A stretch of DNA of 50,079 bases from Ruminococcus sp. (GCA_015066705.1 SVNV01000015.1:1-50079), one strand, 5' to 3'; positions 32,608-41,459 are shown, counted from the stretch's first letter. Notes: generated by a model from the sequence alone, not told the origin. Made by a program: numbers and translations.

Positions 32608-34725
32608 ATGAAGAAAAATATAAAAATTGATACCGAAAAACTCATTCTCGCCAAGATAATGAGAGCAAAAGGTCCGCTCACCTTTAAAAAGCTTTTAAGG
32701 GATATGCGAGGCAGGAATTTCGATTTTGACAGATTTACAGCTGCTGTGGAAAAGCTGAAAAAAGAAGGTAAAATCTTAGAAACCCAGCGTGGCTTTTCAA
32801 TTCCTGACAAGTCAAAGTACATTAAGTGCGAGGTTGTAAGACTAAACAAGACCTTTGGCTTTGTAAAGGACGTTAAATCAGGTGAGGAATACTTCGTTTC
32901 CGGGAAATTCTTAAAGGGCGCTATGCCTAAAGATATTGTGCTTATCCGTACATTTAAAGGACGTGGAGAAAACCCTGAGGGCGAGGTAATAGAGATTGTT
33001 TCGGAGAACTTTTCACAGTTTACCGGAGTAATCGTCATTGAATTCGGAAGATATAAAATTCTTCCTGACACAATGATGAAAACGCCTATTGATTTTGAAA
33101 ACCCTATGGGACTTGAATTTTCAGAGGGAGACAAGGTTGTTGCTGAAATCACAAGACGGGGACTTCGCCACAGCGAACACCGCTGTCAGCTTGTTTCTAC
33201 TCTGGGAAGCTCTCAGAAAGCAAGCGTGTGTGCATTATCCGTACTTGAAATAAACGGACTGACACCACTTTTTCCTGACGAGGTAATAGCCGAGGCAAAG
33301 GCAGTTTCCGACTATAACACAATTAAACACGAAGCTAAAAACAGAGTTGACCTGAGAGATGAACTAATCTTTACCATTGACGGTGCTGACACAAAGGACA
33401 TTGACGACGCTATTTCGGTCGAGAAAACAGAAAAGGGTTATCGCCTCGGAGTGCATATCGCTGACGTTTCTCATTATGTTACTCCAAAGTCAAACCTCGA
33501 CAACGAGGCTTTCAGACGTGGCACAAGCGTTTATTACGCAAACAGAGTTATTCCGATGCTTCCGAAAGAGCTTTCAAACGGAATCTGTTCTTTGAATCCA
33601 CAGGAAGACAGACTTGCTTTTTCATGCATTATGGAAATAGACGATAACGGACAGCTTGTTTCCTATGAATTTAAAAAGACAGTTATCCGTTCAAGAGTCA
33701 AGGGGGTTTACAGCGAAATAAACAGCATTATTTCCGGAGAATTCAGTGACGAAATCAGAGAAAAATACGCAGAGGTGTGGGATAAGATTCCTGTTATGGT
33801 TGAGCTTGCGGACAAGCTTTACAAAAACAGAATTGAGCGTGGTGCACCTCAGCTTGAAACTGCCGAAAGCTATCTTATCATTGACCAAACCGATATGTGC
33901 GTTGACGTGGTTTTAAGAAAACGTGGCAGAAGCGAGGAAATGATTGAGGACTTTATGCTTATGGCGAATATGTCTGCTGCACGCTTTGGTGTGGAAAACA
34001 ACCTGCCATTTGTATACCGAGTTCACGAGGACCCACCTGAGGACAAGGCTTCTACACTGGTTGAGGGACTTTCACTTATGAATATTCCTTTTGCAATAAA
34101 CGGAAGGCTTTCACCTAAGATTTTAAGTGAAATCCTCGTAAAAACACACAACACTGAAAAACAGGCTGTCGTAAACAAGCTGGTACTTCGTTCTATGGCT
34201 AAGGCAAAATACAGCGTTGAACCTCTGGGACATTTCGGACTTGTGCTTGACGATTACGCACACTTTACTTCACCGATAAGACGTTATCCCGACCTTACAA
34301 TTCACAGAATTATGAGCGAGTTTCTGGAAAGTGGCTCTGCTTCTGAGTGTATGAAAAAATACAACAAGTTTGCTTATGCATCGGCTGACCAGTCAACAAA
34401 CACCGAGCTTGTTGCTATGCAGGTTGAACGAGAATGTGAGGACTGTTACAAGGCTGAATATATGAAGGGTTTCATCGGTCAGTATTTTGAGGGAGTTATC
34501 TCTTCTGTAACCGACTTTGGATTTTTTGTTGAGCTTCCTAACACCTGCGAAGGTCTTGTGAAAATTGAAGACCTTGGTGACGGCGAATATAATTTCGATG
34601 GCTTCGCAAGTCTTAGAAATATGAACACAGGCGAGCTTTACCGAATCGGCGACAAGGTAACTGTAACTCTCACAAATGCAAATGTCAGCAGTGGAAAACT
34701 TGATTTTACAATACACAATGCATAA
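32608..34725 (+). CDS. rnr: Ribonuclease R (3'-5' exoribonuclease)
   Basis: A 705-residue hydrolytic exonuclease that degrades structured RNA. Domain order: N-terminal winged helix (about 1-65), cold-shock/OB domains (about 68-225), RNB catalytic domain (about 250-575) with the acidic active site FTIDGADTKDIDDAISVEK, and the FGLVLDDYAHFTSPIRRYPDL block near its end, then the S1 domain (about 620-700; FEGVISSVTDFGFFVEL). No long basic tail is seen. GAGGAG precedes ATG. It follows secG; smpB, often next, is not here and dpaA follows instead. Confidence 0.96.
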   Translation: MKKNIKIDTEKLILAKIMRAKGPLTFKKLLRDMRGRNFDFDRFTAAVEKLKKEGKILETQRGFSIPDKSKYIKCEVVRLNKTFGFVKDVKSGEEYFVSGKFLKGAMPKDIVLIRTFKGRGENPEGEVIEIVSENFSQFTGVIVIEFGRYKILPDTMMKTPIDFENPMGLEFSEGDKVVAEITRRGLRHSEHRCQLVSTLGSSQKASVCALSVLEINGLTPLFPDEVIAEAKAVSDYNTIKHEAKNRVDLRDELIFTIDGADTKDIDDAISVEKTEKGYRLGVHIADVSHYVTPKSNLDNEAFRRGTSVYYANRVIPMLPKELSNGICSLNPQEDRLAFSCIMEIDDNGQLVSYEFKKTVIRSRVKGVYSEINSIISGEFSDEIREKYAEVWDKIPVMVELADKLYKNRIERGAPQLETAESYLIIDQTDMCVDVVLRKRGRSEEMIEDFMLMANMSAARFGVENNLPFVYRVHEDPPEDKASTLVEGLSLMNIPFAINGRLSPKILSEILVKTHNTEKQAVVNKLVLRSMAKAKYSVEPLGHFGLVLDDYAHFTSPIRRYPDLTIHRIMSEFLESGSASECMKKYNKFAYASADQSTNTELVAMQVERECEDCYKAEYMKGFIGQYFEGVISSVTDFGFFVELPNTCEGLVKIEDLGDGEYNFDGFASLRNMNTGELYRIGDKVTVTLTNANVSSGKLDFTIHNA

Positions 34726-34731
34726 CTGTTT

Positions 34732-34763
34732 AGCGTACAGAAAAATTTCTGTACGCTTTTTTG
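34732..34763 (+). terminator. Terminator after rnr
   Basis: 12-bp perfect stem AGCGTACAGAAA / TTTCTGTACGCT with a 2-nt loop (34732-34757), followed by TTTTT. The outer 9 bp are the same as in the terminator at 26121. Confidence 0.88.
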
Positions 34764-34780
34764 TTTGCCATTTCTATGTG

Positions 34781-34809
34781 ACATAACCTTCTTTCATTTC
34801 ATATATTGA
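34781..34809 (+). promoter_or_regulatory. Candidate mother-cell sigma promoter of dpaA (weak)
   Basis: No sigma-A consensus is seen between the rnr terminator and dpaA. AC (34781-34782), a 17-nt spacer and CATATATTG (34800-34808) look like a SigK-type -10 (CATAnnnTA), and CATATATT is also near the SigE -10. DPA synthase genes are transcribed in the mother cell in known sporeformers. The match is short and by eye. Confidence 0.3.
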
Positions 34810-34837
34810 AATATGATAAATACGGAGGTTATGCCTT

Positions 34838-35638
34838 ATGAATATGAACAAAAGAATTCTTGTTGCAGGTGGAGATTTAAGACAGGTATTCCTCGGGGAT
34901 TTTCTATCCGGATATTTCAAAGTTAAGAAATACGCATTAGGTGAAAAATATCTTTCTCCCGAGCTGTTGCGGGGATTTGACATACTTATTCTGCCCATGA
35001 TAGTTACAACCGATGGTGAAAATCTCAATGCACCTTTTTCGGAGGACTTGATTTCTCTTTCAAAGCTGTGTTATGCCCTTAAAGAGGGCGGAATAGTTTT
35101 TGGCGGAAGCTTTACTCAACACGCAAAAGATATTTTCACATCACGTGGATTTGAAGTTTTGGAATATATGAGCCGTGACGAGCTTGTAATCAAAAACTGT
35201 ATTCCTACGGCTGAGGGGGCATTACAGATTGCAATGGAAGAGCTTCCTGTAACAATAAGGGACTTGAAAACTCTTATTGTAGGCTACGGCCGTGTAGGAA
35301 AAATCACAGCCGACCTGTTCAATTCAGTTGGTGCGTCGGTAACCGCAACTGCCAGAAAGCAAAGTGACCTTGCATTATGCAAAGCTCTTGGAATTGACGC
35401 CAAAAAAACTTCGGAAGCACTAAACGCTCCCGAAGCTTATGATTTGATTATAAATACCGTTCCCTCTATGGTAATTACCCGCAAAGTTCTTGAAAAAGTA
35501 AACAAAAACTGTCTTATCATCGACCTTGCATCACGTCCCGGAGGGGTTGATTTTGAGTCTGCCAAAGAGCTTGAAATCAAAGTGGTCTGGGCATTGTCAC
35601 TCCCGCTAAAGGCAATATTGCAAAACTATTTTCTATAA
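34838..35638 (+). CDS. dpaA: Dipicolinate synthase subunit A, 5' part, interrupted by an integrated element
   Basis: The first 256 codons (34838-35605) encode the SpoVFA/DpaA protein: IRDLKTLIVGYGRVGKITADL (Rossmann motif, about 140-160), DLIINTVPSMVI, LIIDLASRPGGVDFESA, and then VVWALSLP. Known DpaA proteins continue here with PG(I/K)VAPKTxGQI, but after CCG at 35605 the frame runs into unrelated codons (LKAILQNYFL) and stops at 35638. The expected continuation is found in frame at 44449-44547. Joined, the product is 288 residues, near the 297 of B. subtilis. DpaA with DpaB makes dipicolinic acid from dihydroxy-tetrahydrodipicolinate in the mother cell. As it stands the product lacks the conserved C-terminus and is probably inactive. 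Confidence 0.95.
   Translation: MNMNKRILVAGGDLRQVFLGDFLSGYFKVKKYALGEKYLSPELLRGFDILILPMIVTTDGENLNAPFSEDLISLSKLCYALKEGGIVFGGSFTQHAKDIFTSRGFEVLEYMSRDELVIKNCIPTAEGALQIAMEELPVTIRDLKTLIVGYGRVGKITADLFNSVGASVTATARKQSDLALCKALGIDAKKTSEALNAPEAYDLIINTVPSMVITRKVLEKVNKNCLIIDLASRPGGVDFESAKELEIKVVWALSLPLKAILQNYFL
35583..35624 (+). other. attL-like junction (left end of the element in dpaA)
   Basis: Centred on CC (35603-35604). The left 20 nt are dpaA sequence; the right 20 nt, GCTAAAGGCAATATTGCAAA (35605-35624), are element sequence with the perfect palindrome GCAATATTGC. The arm AAAGGCAATATTGCAAA is repeated inverted at the other end with 15/17 identity. CCG (35603-35605) is common to both junctions. It ends one base before the stop codon of the LCP gene. 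Confidence 0.85.
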
Positions 35639-37158
35639 ATAGTTTCAAGAATTTTCTTTTTGTTGAGGTCAAAATCAAGAATTATAACCGAGCCGTCAGC
35701 AGTTGAACCATAGCTCCAGCTTTCACCGTTATCACCATAAGGAACACGCTGGCTTACGTGGTTATATTTCAGATAGAACGGACTTCCCACAATAAGTTTT
35801 TTTACTGTATTTATTTCCATATTGGTTGTGATTTCAGGAATGATTGTTTCTAAAAGGCTGTCAATTTTCTTTACATCAAAGCCTTTAATCTTTTCTGAAA
35901 TGAGAGAAAGCACCTCTCTCTGTCGGTCTGTTCTCTTGAAATCATCACCGACATTTTTACGTATTCTTGCATACGCAAGTGCCTGATTTCCGTTCATATG
36001 ATAGCTTCCGCCCTCATATAAATAATCAGTACCCTTTTCATTACCAAGAAGCTTATTCTGTTCTGCCATAGGGTCAATCATTGCCACTGCCTCAGCATCG
36101 GTAATTTCAATCTGAAGTCCGCCCACTGCATCAATAATTTTTGCAAAGGACAGGAAATTCACCTTGGCATAATAATCAATTTCCACGCCGAAATTAAATT
36201 CCAGAGTATCCATAAGAAGCTCAGGTCCACCCTTTGAATGAGCCCAGTTGAGCTTATGCCACGTTTCCTCATTCATTCCCGGAATCTGAACATTACAGTC
36301 ACGCATAAAAGAAGTAAGAACCACTTCGTTTGTTTCCTCGTTGATTGACATTAAAATCATTGAGTCAGAAAGTCCGTTTCTGCCGTCATCTCGTGCATCA
36401 GTACCGATAAGCAAGAGGTTAAACACCTTTTCATCTCTTACAACATTCTGTATTTCAAGTCTTTCTCCGTCAGAAACATAATTAAAAAGCTTTGCATACT
36501 TATCAACAACGGCATACAGAATTGCTCCTGCAATCAGAAGGAGAATAAGAATAAGCAAAAAGAAATTTCTGAAAAAATGTCTTTTCTTTCGTTTCTTTTC
36601 AGGGACTTCTTCATATTCTGCTTCATCAAAATTTTCGTCGTAGATATAATCGTCATCTATATCCTCGTCGAAATCGTCGTAATCATATTTTCTCATTTCA
36701 AGGTTTCCTTTTGTTTTTTCCTTGACAACATACTCGTCTCCTGACCCGTTATACCCATCCGAAGGCAACCTTCTCACCTTAACAGAATTCCTCACCGGCT
36801 CATCAGGATAAGTGTCATATTCGTTGTCAACTATCTGAAGCTTGAATTCCTGCTTTTTAGGTTTTCTACGCTTATAATTTCCGCTGTTCCCGAAATTTTC
36901 CTTTAAGCTTTTCAGAAATTCAGGGTCGAGGTTTTCCTCAGCGTTGTAGACTTTTTTAGGAGTTTCCTTTCTCGGCTGAGCATTTCTGAACTGACTTCTG
37001 TCAATGAATTCCTCGCCGATTTCCCTATGATTTTCTATTTTGAAACTTTTTGTATGCTCTTTTTTTGACACCCTTACAAGCTTTACTTTAGCGTTTTTCT
37101 TTTTTTCTATACTGCCTGCAATAAGCTCCTGAAGGGTCGGTTCTTCTCTGTATGACAT
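35626..37158 (-). CDS. LytR-CpsA-Psr (LCP) family protein with long cytoplasmic N-terminus
   Basis: LCP proteins transfer glycopolymers such as teichoic acids from lipid carriers to peptidoglycan. The 510 residues consist of a long polar and acidic cytoplasmic part (about 1-195; KYDYDDFDEDIDDDYIYDE run), one membrane helix (about 198-218) and the outer LCP domain (about 245-430): LLIGTDARDDGRNGLSDSMILM, VVLTSFMRDCNVQIPG, the ALAYARIRK...DDFKRTDRQREVL block with catalytic Arg residues. ATG 37158 has AAGGG 8 nt upstream; the TTG at 37176 is rejected. It is inside the element, with its stop touching the left att arm, and has its own consensus promoter. It may be cargo rather than part of the excision system. 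Confidence 0.92.
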   Translation of the reverse strand: MSYREEPTLQELIAGSIEKKKNAKVKLVRVSKKEHTKSFKIENHREIGEEFIDRSQFRNAQPRKETPKKVYNAEENLDPEFLKSLKENFGNSGNYKRRKPKKQEFKLQIVDNEYDTYPDEPVRNSVKVRRLPSDGYNGSGDEYVVKEKTKGNLEMRKYDYDDFDEDIDDDYIYDENFDEAEYEEVPEKKRKKRHFFRNFFLLILILLLIAGAILYAVVDKYAKLFNYVSDGERLEIQNVVRDEKVFNLLLIGTDARDDGRNGLSDSMILMSINEETNEVVLTSFMRDCNVQIPGMNEETWHKLNWAHSKGGPELLMDTLEFNFGVEIDYYAKVNFLSFAKIIDAVGGLQIEITDAEAVAMIDPMAEQNKLLGNEKGTDYLYEGGSYHMNGNQALAYARIRKNVGDDFKRTDRQREVLSLISEKIKGFDVKKIDSLLETIIPEITTNMEINTVKKLIVGSPFYLKYNHVSQRVPYGDNGESWSYGSTADGSVIILDFDLNKKKILETIYRK

Positions 37159-37256
37159 AAAAAACACCCTTTTCAATTTTGTTGTATCCTTAAAATTTCT
37201 ATCTGTTTATAATAAGCTTTGTACGACAATGGTTGACAAAAATCAACCTCTTTTTA

Positions 37257-37285
37257 ATTATATCTTTAATTTTCACTTTTGTCAA
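37257..37285 (-). promoter_or_regulatory. Sigma-A promoter of the LCP gene
   Basis: Minus-strand TTGACA (37285-37280), 17-nt spacer, TATAAT (37262-37257). Its leader includes the hairpin GGTTGA/TCAACC (37231-37248). The promoter overlaps the upstream region of the recombinase, so the two divergent genes share about 120 nt. On the plus strand TTGACA (37233-37238) with 17 nt and AATTAT is a weak candidate for the recombinase. Confidence 0.75.
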
Positions 37286-37300
37286 TGAGGAGGGAAAAAC

Positions 37301-38788
37301 ATTACAGCCATTTACGCAAGACAATCTGCCGACCGAATCGACTCAATCAGCATTGAAACTCAGATTGACTTATGCAAACGTCATCTCACAGAAACAAATA
37401 AGTATCTTATTTTCTCAGACAAGGGCTACACCGGAGCAAACACAAACCGTCCTCAGTTTCAACAGATGCTAACCCTTTGCAAACAGGGGCAAATTAAAAA
37501 AATCATCACATACAAGCTTGACCGAATAAGCCGTTCCCTGCTGGATTTTGTGCTGTTACTTTCACAACTTGAAGCTACCGATACCGAGCTTATTTCCTGT
37601 ACAGAAAGCTTCTCAAGTAAAAGTGAAATGGGCGTTTTAGTAATGAAGCTTTTAATTATGTTTGCTGAAATGGAGCGTAAGAATATACGAATGAGGGTTC
37701 GTGACAACTATTACGCAAGAGGAGAAAAAGGCTTTTATCTCGGCGGATATCCGCCCTTTGGCTACAAAAAATGTGACATTATACTTTTTGGAAAGCAAAC
37801 CTACGGCTATGAAATAATTCCTGAGGAAAAAGAAATCGTCACAGAGATTTTCAAAAGGATAACCCAAAACAGAGAAAATGCTTCTTCTGTATGCCGTTAT
37901 CTCAACAGCAAAAATATTCTCACCAGAAAGGGTTCGTGCTGGACAGCTCCTACTCTCATTCGTCTTGTGAGAAATCCTTTTTACGTAAAAGCCGACATAA
38001 GAGTTTACGAGCTGATATGTTCCCTTGGCGGAAAAATAACCTCAGAGACCTCTGAATTTTCAGGTGAAAAGGGACTGATTTGTTACGGCAACAAAAACAG
38101 CAAAAGCAGATTTCTCACCTTTGAAAACTGCCACATCACGGTAGGCAGACACGAGGGTATCATTACTTCTGATGTATGGCTTTCGGCACGAAACCGCCTT
38201 GGATTTTCAAATACCACTCACAAATCCCAATTATCACACAGCTACCTGACGGGATTGATTTTCTGTGAAAGCTGTGGTAAAAAATTCACACAGACATCAT
38301 CAAAGGGCTACACATATTTTTACTGTCGTGGAAGAAAAAACGCTTCCTGCAATACCCTTGTCAGGTCGTTAAGAAGTGATTTTTTAGAAAAGCTTTCAGA
38401 AAGAATTATAACGGCATTTCTTTACCGTCATTCTAAAACAAAAAAGACTTCAAAGAATACAAAAGAAAAATCCGAAATCCGTGGCAGGCTTGCAAAAGAA
38501 AAGCTCAAGCTTCGTTATGCAAAAAGTCGGCTGAAAAATGCCGACCAAAAGGATTTCAGAATTATTCTTGAAACTGTAATTTCCATAGAGCGAAAAGTTC
38601 AGGAGGATTATCAAAAGCTATCTGACCTTGTTGCAAACAGCGGAGATTTGTGTTACACTGAATTAAAGAGTCTTGCTGAAAATTTCAGCAGGCTATGTAT
38701 AAAGCAAAAAAGCGACATCGCACGGGAAATCATAGAAAAAATTGTAATTTCACAAGATAAAATACAGTTTTTTCTAAAATCGAAATGA
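37301..38788 (+). CDS. Large serine recombinase (site-specific) with apparent ATT start codon
   Basis: Likely catalyses integration and excision of the element. Read from ATT 37301 it has 495 residues: resolvase domain (1-150) with (I)TAIYARQS, catalytic Ser9, the YKLDRISRSLLDF block with Arg75/Arg78 and AEMERKNIRMRVRDNYYARGEKGFYLGGYPPFGYKK; recombinase domain (about 165-260; GYEIIPEEKEIVTEIFKR, RNPFYVKA); zinc ribbon (CESCGKKF...CRGRKNASC, about 325-350); and a charged coiled coil (about 380-450). Initiation: AGGAGG (37288-37293) is 7 nt before ATT, an in-frame TGA lies at 37286-37288, and the first in-frame ATG (37466) would delete the catalytic serine. ATT occurs as a rare weak start in infC. 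An ATG-to-ATT mutation or base error is the alternative. Confidence 0.9.
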   Translation: MTAIYARQSADRIDSISIETQIDLCKRHLTETNKYLIFSDKGYTGANTNRPQFQQMLTLCKQGQIKKIITYKLDRISRSLLDFVLLLSQLEATDTELISCTESFSSKSEMGVLVMKLLIMFAEMERKNIRMRVRDNYYARGEKGFYLGGYPPFGYKKCDIILFGKQTYGYEIIPEEKEIVTEIFKRITQNRENASSVCRYLNSKNILTRKGSCWTAPTLIRLVRNPFYVKADIRVYELICSLGGKITSETSEFSGEKGLICYGNKNSKSRFLTFENCHITVGRHEGIITSDVWLSARNRLGFSNTTHKSQLSHSYLTGLIFCESCGKKFTQTSSKGYTYFYCRGRKNASCNTLVRSLRSDFLEKLSERIITAFLYRHSKTKKTSKNTKEKSEIRGRLAKEKLKLRYAKSRLKNADQKDFRIILETVISIERKVQEDYQKLSDLVANSGDLCYTELKSLAENFSRLCIKQKSDIAREIIEKIVISQDKIQFFLKSK

Positions 38789-38797
38789 GGAATTTTA

Positions 38798-39460
38798 ATG
38801 ATAAAAGGCGTAATTTTTGATATGGACGGCCTGATGATTGATACCGAGAAACTTCTTACCAGATTCTGGTGTGAAGCTGCAAACCTTTACGGCCATAAAA
38901 TGACCAAGGAGCACGTTTTAGGGATAAGAAGCCTTGCGGCGAAGTTTGCAGAGCCAAAGCTCAAGGGGATTTTCGGCGAAGATTTTGATTATCAGAAGGT
39001 CAGAGCGAAAAGAATAGAGCTTATGAATGCCTACATATCCGAATATGGAATCGAAAAGAAAAAAGGTCTTGACCAGCTTCTTGAATATCTGAAAAGCAAC
39101 GGATATCTCATTGCAGTTGCAACAGCCACAGACCTTAATCGCACTACCACATACCTTAACCGCATAGGGATTTTTCATTACTTTGATAAAATCATCTGTG
39201 GGTCTATGGTTGAAAACGGAAAGCCTGAGCCTGACATTTACCTCAAGGCTTCAAGTGAATTAGAGCTTTCACCTGAGGAGTGCATTGCATTGGAGGACAG
39301 TCCTAACGGAATAATTTCAGCTTATCGTGCCGGTTGCAAGCCGATTATGATTCCTGACCTTTCACGGGCTGATAATGAGCTTCTGAAAATGTGCGAAGCT
39401 GAGCTTGACAGTCTTGACCTCGTCATAGATTATCTTGAAGAAAACCAGACTGCTTTATAA
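38798..39460 (+). CDS. HAD-superfamily phosphatase, beta-phosphoglucomutase-like
   Basis: A 220-residue class I HAD enzyme. Motif I FDMDGLMIDTE (8-18; nucleophile Asp and the second Asp), helical cap (about 18-85), motif II in VATATDLNRT, motif III lysine in GKPEPDIYLKA, motif IV in LALEDSPNGI (here CIALEDSPNGIISA). These are marks of the phosphoglucomutase/sugar phosphate phosphatase group. GAGGA lies 6 nt before ATG and only 9 nt separate it from the recombinase stop, so it is probably co-transcribed with it. Within the element it could process a sugar phosphate from the ABC importer, which is speculative. Confidence 0.9.
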   Translation: MIKGVIFDMDGLMIDTEKLLTRFWCEAANLYGHKMTKEHVLGIRSLAAKFAEPKLKGIFGEDFDYQKVRAKRIELMNAYISEYGIEKKKGLDQLLEYLKSNGYLIAVATATDLNRTTTYLNRIGIFHYFDKIICGSMVENGKPEPDIYLKASSELELSPEECIALEDSPNGIISAYRAGCKPIMIPDLSRADNELLKMCEAELDSLDLVIDYLEENQTAL

Positions 39461-39461
39461 A

Positions 39462-39492
39462 AAAAGACGTTCTCCAAAAGAGAACGTCTTTT
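39462..39492. terminator. Bidirectional terminator between HAD and ABC permease genes
   Basis: Perfect 13-bp stem AAAAGACGTTCTC / GAGAACGTCTTTT with a 5-nt loop and T runs on both strands. Confidence 0.9.
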
Positions 39493-39505
39493 AAATTGTT
39501 CAAAA

Positions 39506-40381
39506 TTATCCCTTTACAGCACCGAGTGCGATACCACGAATGATGAACTTTGAAAGAATAAGATATACAAGAGCAACCGGAAGAATTGAAATACCGATAG
39601 CCATGTAAATAGCACCCATATCGAATCTTGCATAGTCAGTAGACCTGATAAGTGCGATAACGATAGGAAGTGTTCTTTTTGTAGGGTCATCAATAATAAG
39701 TGCAGGAATGAAGTAGTTGTTCCAGCTTCCTACAAAAGTAAAGATAGCCTGAACTGCAATAGCAGGTTTCATAATCGGGAGAACAAGTTTATTAAATGTT
39801 CTGAACTCACCACTACCGTCAATTCTTGCCGCTTCAATAATATCAAGCGGAAGTGCGCTGTCCATATACTGCTTCATAAAGAAGAATGTTGAAGGAGCAG
39901 CGATTGCAGGAACGATAAGCGGAATAAATGAGTTTGTAAGCTCCATATTTCCAACGAGTTTTACAAAACCAAGTGCAGAAACCTGTCCGGGAATCATCAT
40001 AATCATAAGAATGAATGAAAATGCAGCTTTTTTAAGTTTAAAGTTATATGCGTGGATTGCGTAAGCAGTAAGAGATGAGAAATATGTTGAAATGAAAGCT
40101 GTACAGCCGGAAACAATAAGGCTGTTTTTCAAGCTGTTCAACATTTTCCATTCTGCGTGCTTCATAACATTGTTAAAGTTAGTTTTGAAGTAATCAGAAG
40201 GGATAACTGAAAATCCCTTTGTGATTTCACTATGAGACCTTGTCATATTGATAACAAGGAAGAAGAAAGGTATCAAAGCAAGAACAGCAAATAATGTGAG
40301 CACGATGTAGCACCATGTTCTGCTGATTAAAAGGCTTCTTTTATTGCTTTTTGCACCTACTACGTCAGCTGAATATGCCAT
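39506..40381 (-). CDS. Sugar ABC transporter permease (MalG-like)
   Basis: A 291-residue inner membrane subunit with six predicted helices. It carries the EAA loop EAARIDGSGEFRTFNKLVLPIMKPAI (about 185-210; EAA---G---------I-LP), which docks the ATPase. Length and the ending IIRGIALGAVKG are typical for carbohydrate uptake transporter type 1 permeases. The ATG overlaps the stop of the partner permease by 1 nt (TAATG). No ATPase gene is in the element, so a shared chromosomal ATPase (MsmK type) would be required. Confidence 0.93.
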   Translation of the reverse strand: MAYSADVVGAKSNKRSLLISRTWCYIVLTLFAVLALIPFFFLVINMTRSHSEITKGFSVIPSDYFKTNFNNVMKHAEWKMLNSLKNSLIVSGCTAFISTYFSSLTAYAIHAYNFKLKKAAFSFILMIMMIPGQVSALGFVKLVGNMELTNSFIPLIVPAIAAPSTFFFMKQYMDSALPLDIIEAARIDGSGEFRTFNKLVLPIMKPAIAVQAIFTFVGSWNNYFIPALIIDDPTKRTLPIVIALIRSTDYARFDMGAIYMAIGISILPVALVYLILSKFIIRGIALGAVKG

Positions 40382-41343
40382 TACTTAGTTCCTCCCTTCT
40401 CTGCCTGAGCCTTGGCCTTCTTTTTCTTTGGCTCTCTTTCCTTAACCATTGCAAATACCAGCAAGCTGAGTACTGCAGCAACTACAAACAGAATAACTGA
40501 AATTGCACCAGCCATACCATAGTTCTTGCTATACAGGTGATTGTCAAGAAGCATAACAATAGTCATAGCAGAACGGTCTGCTGCCATACCGTTACCAGTA
40601 AGGAGCTTCGGAACGTCAAACATCTGGAGACCACCGATAAGTGATGTGATGAGAACGTACAGAAGGATTGGTCTGATAAGTGGAAGAGTAATCTTAAAGA
40701 ATGTCTGTCTTGGGTTTGCACCGTCAATCTGAGCTGACTCATAAAGTGACGGGTCAATACCGTTGATAGCAGCCATAAGCATAATAGTTGTATTACCAAA
40801 CCACATGAGGAAGTTAATAAGAGCTACAACTCCTCTCAGTGGCCATTCATTTTCGAAAAACATAATTGATTCGGTTGAACCGGTAATAGCCTTATAGACA
40901 TCGTTAACAGGTCCGCCCGGAGCAAAGATTACTGAAAACAGCATACCCATAGCAGCAGCCATGATTACGTTTGGCAAATAGAAGATAATTTTATATCCGC
41001 CTGTTTTGAGCTTAAGTCTGAGGTCAGTAAACCATGCAGCAAATAATAATGAGAAAACAATCTGTGGAATAAAGCCCATAATCCACATAACAAAAGTATT
41101 ATAAAAATACTTCCCTAAATTTACGTCGACAGAGAACAGTTTTTCAAAGTTTTCAATTCCTACATAATTAGGACCTACCTGCATCCAACCCTGAATAAGG
41201 TAATTCTCAAAGAATGCATTATAGATAGTTGAAAACAGTGGCACACATGTAAAAACTGCAAATGTAATAAAGAACGGAAGAATAAAGATATAGCCCCACT
41301 TAGCATAGCTAACTGACTTTCTCTTTACTTTTTGAGTAGCCAT
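40381..41343 (-). CDS. Sugar ABC transporter permease (MalF-like)
   Basis: A 320-residue partner permease with six helices and a basic N-terminus (ATQKVKRKSVSYAKWG). EAA loop: YESAQIDGANPRQTFFKITLPLIRPIL (about 210-236). The C-terminus is charged (KEREPKKKKAKAQAEKGG). AAGGG precedes ATG. It lies after the strong hairpin 41399-41423 that separates it from the binding protein gene, so it is probably made in smaller amount than the latter. Confidence 0.93.
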   Translation of the reverse strand: MATQKVKRKSVSYAKWGYIFILPFFITFAVFTCVPLFSTIYNAFFENYLIQGWMQVGPNYVGIENFEKLFSVDVNLGKYFYNTFVMWIMGFIPQIVFSLLFAAWFTDLRLKLKTGGYKIIFYLPNVIMAAAMGMLFSVIFAPGGPVNDVYKAITGSTESIMFFENEWPLRGVVALINFLMWFGNTTIMLMAAINGIDPSLYESAQIDGANPRQTFFKITLPLIRPILLYVLITSLIGGLQMFDVPKLLTGNGMAADRSAMTIVMLLDNHLYSKNYGMAGAISVILFVVAAVLSLLVFAMVKEREPKKKKAKAQAEKGGTK

Positions 41344-41398
41344 CTATATCACCCTTTTATAGTTTTAAACTATACCTTTCGCTTTTTTGAAAATAAAA

Positions 41399-41428
41399 GC
41401 GGGACGGGCAAAGCCCGCCCCGCATTTT
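41399..41428 (-). terminator. Intra-operon terminator between binding protein and permease genes
   Basis: Minus-strand 11-bp GC-rich stem GCGGGGCGGGC / GCCCGTCCCGC (41423-41399) with loop TTT and TTTTATTTT following; one G-U pair. Partial readthrough here would give more binding protein than permease, a known arrangement in sugar ABC operons. Confidence 0.85.
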
Positions 41429-41459
41429 TAGCAGTTATTAATTATTCATCAAATAACTA

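Noticed and set aside
35600-35638. dpaA read as a simple frameshift pseudogene or a variant C-terminus
   Set aside because: Neither other frame after 35605 gives the expected GKVAPKT sequence, whereas it occurs exactly and in frame at 44449 next to dpaB.
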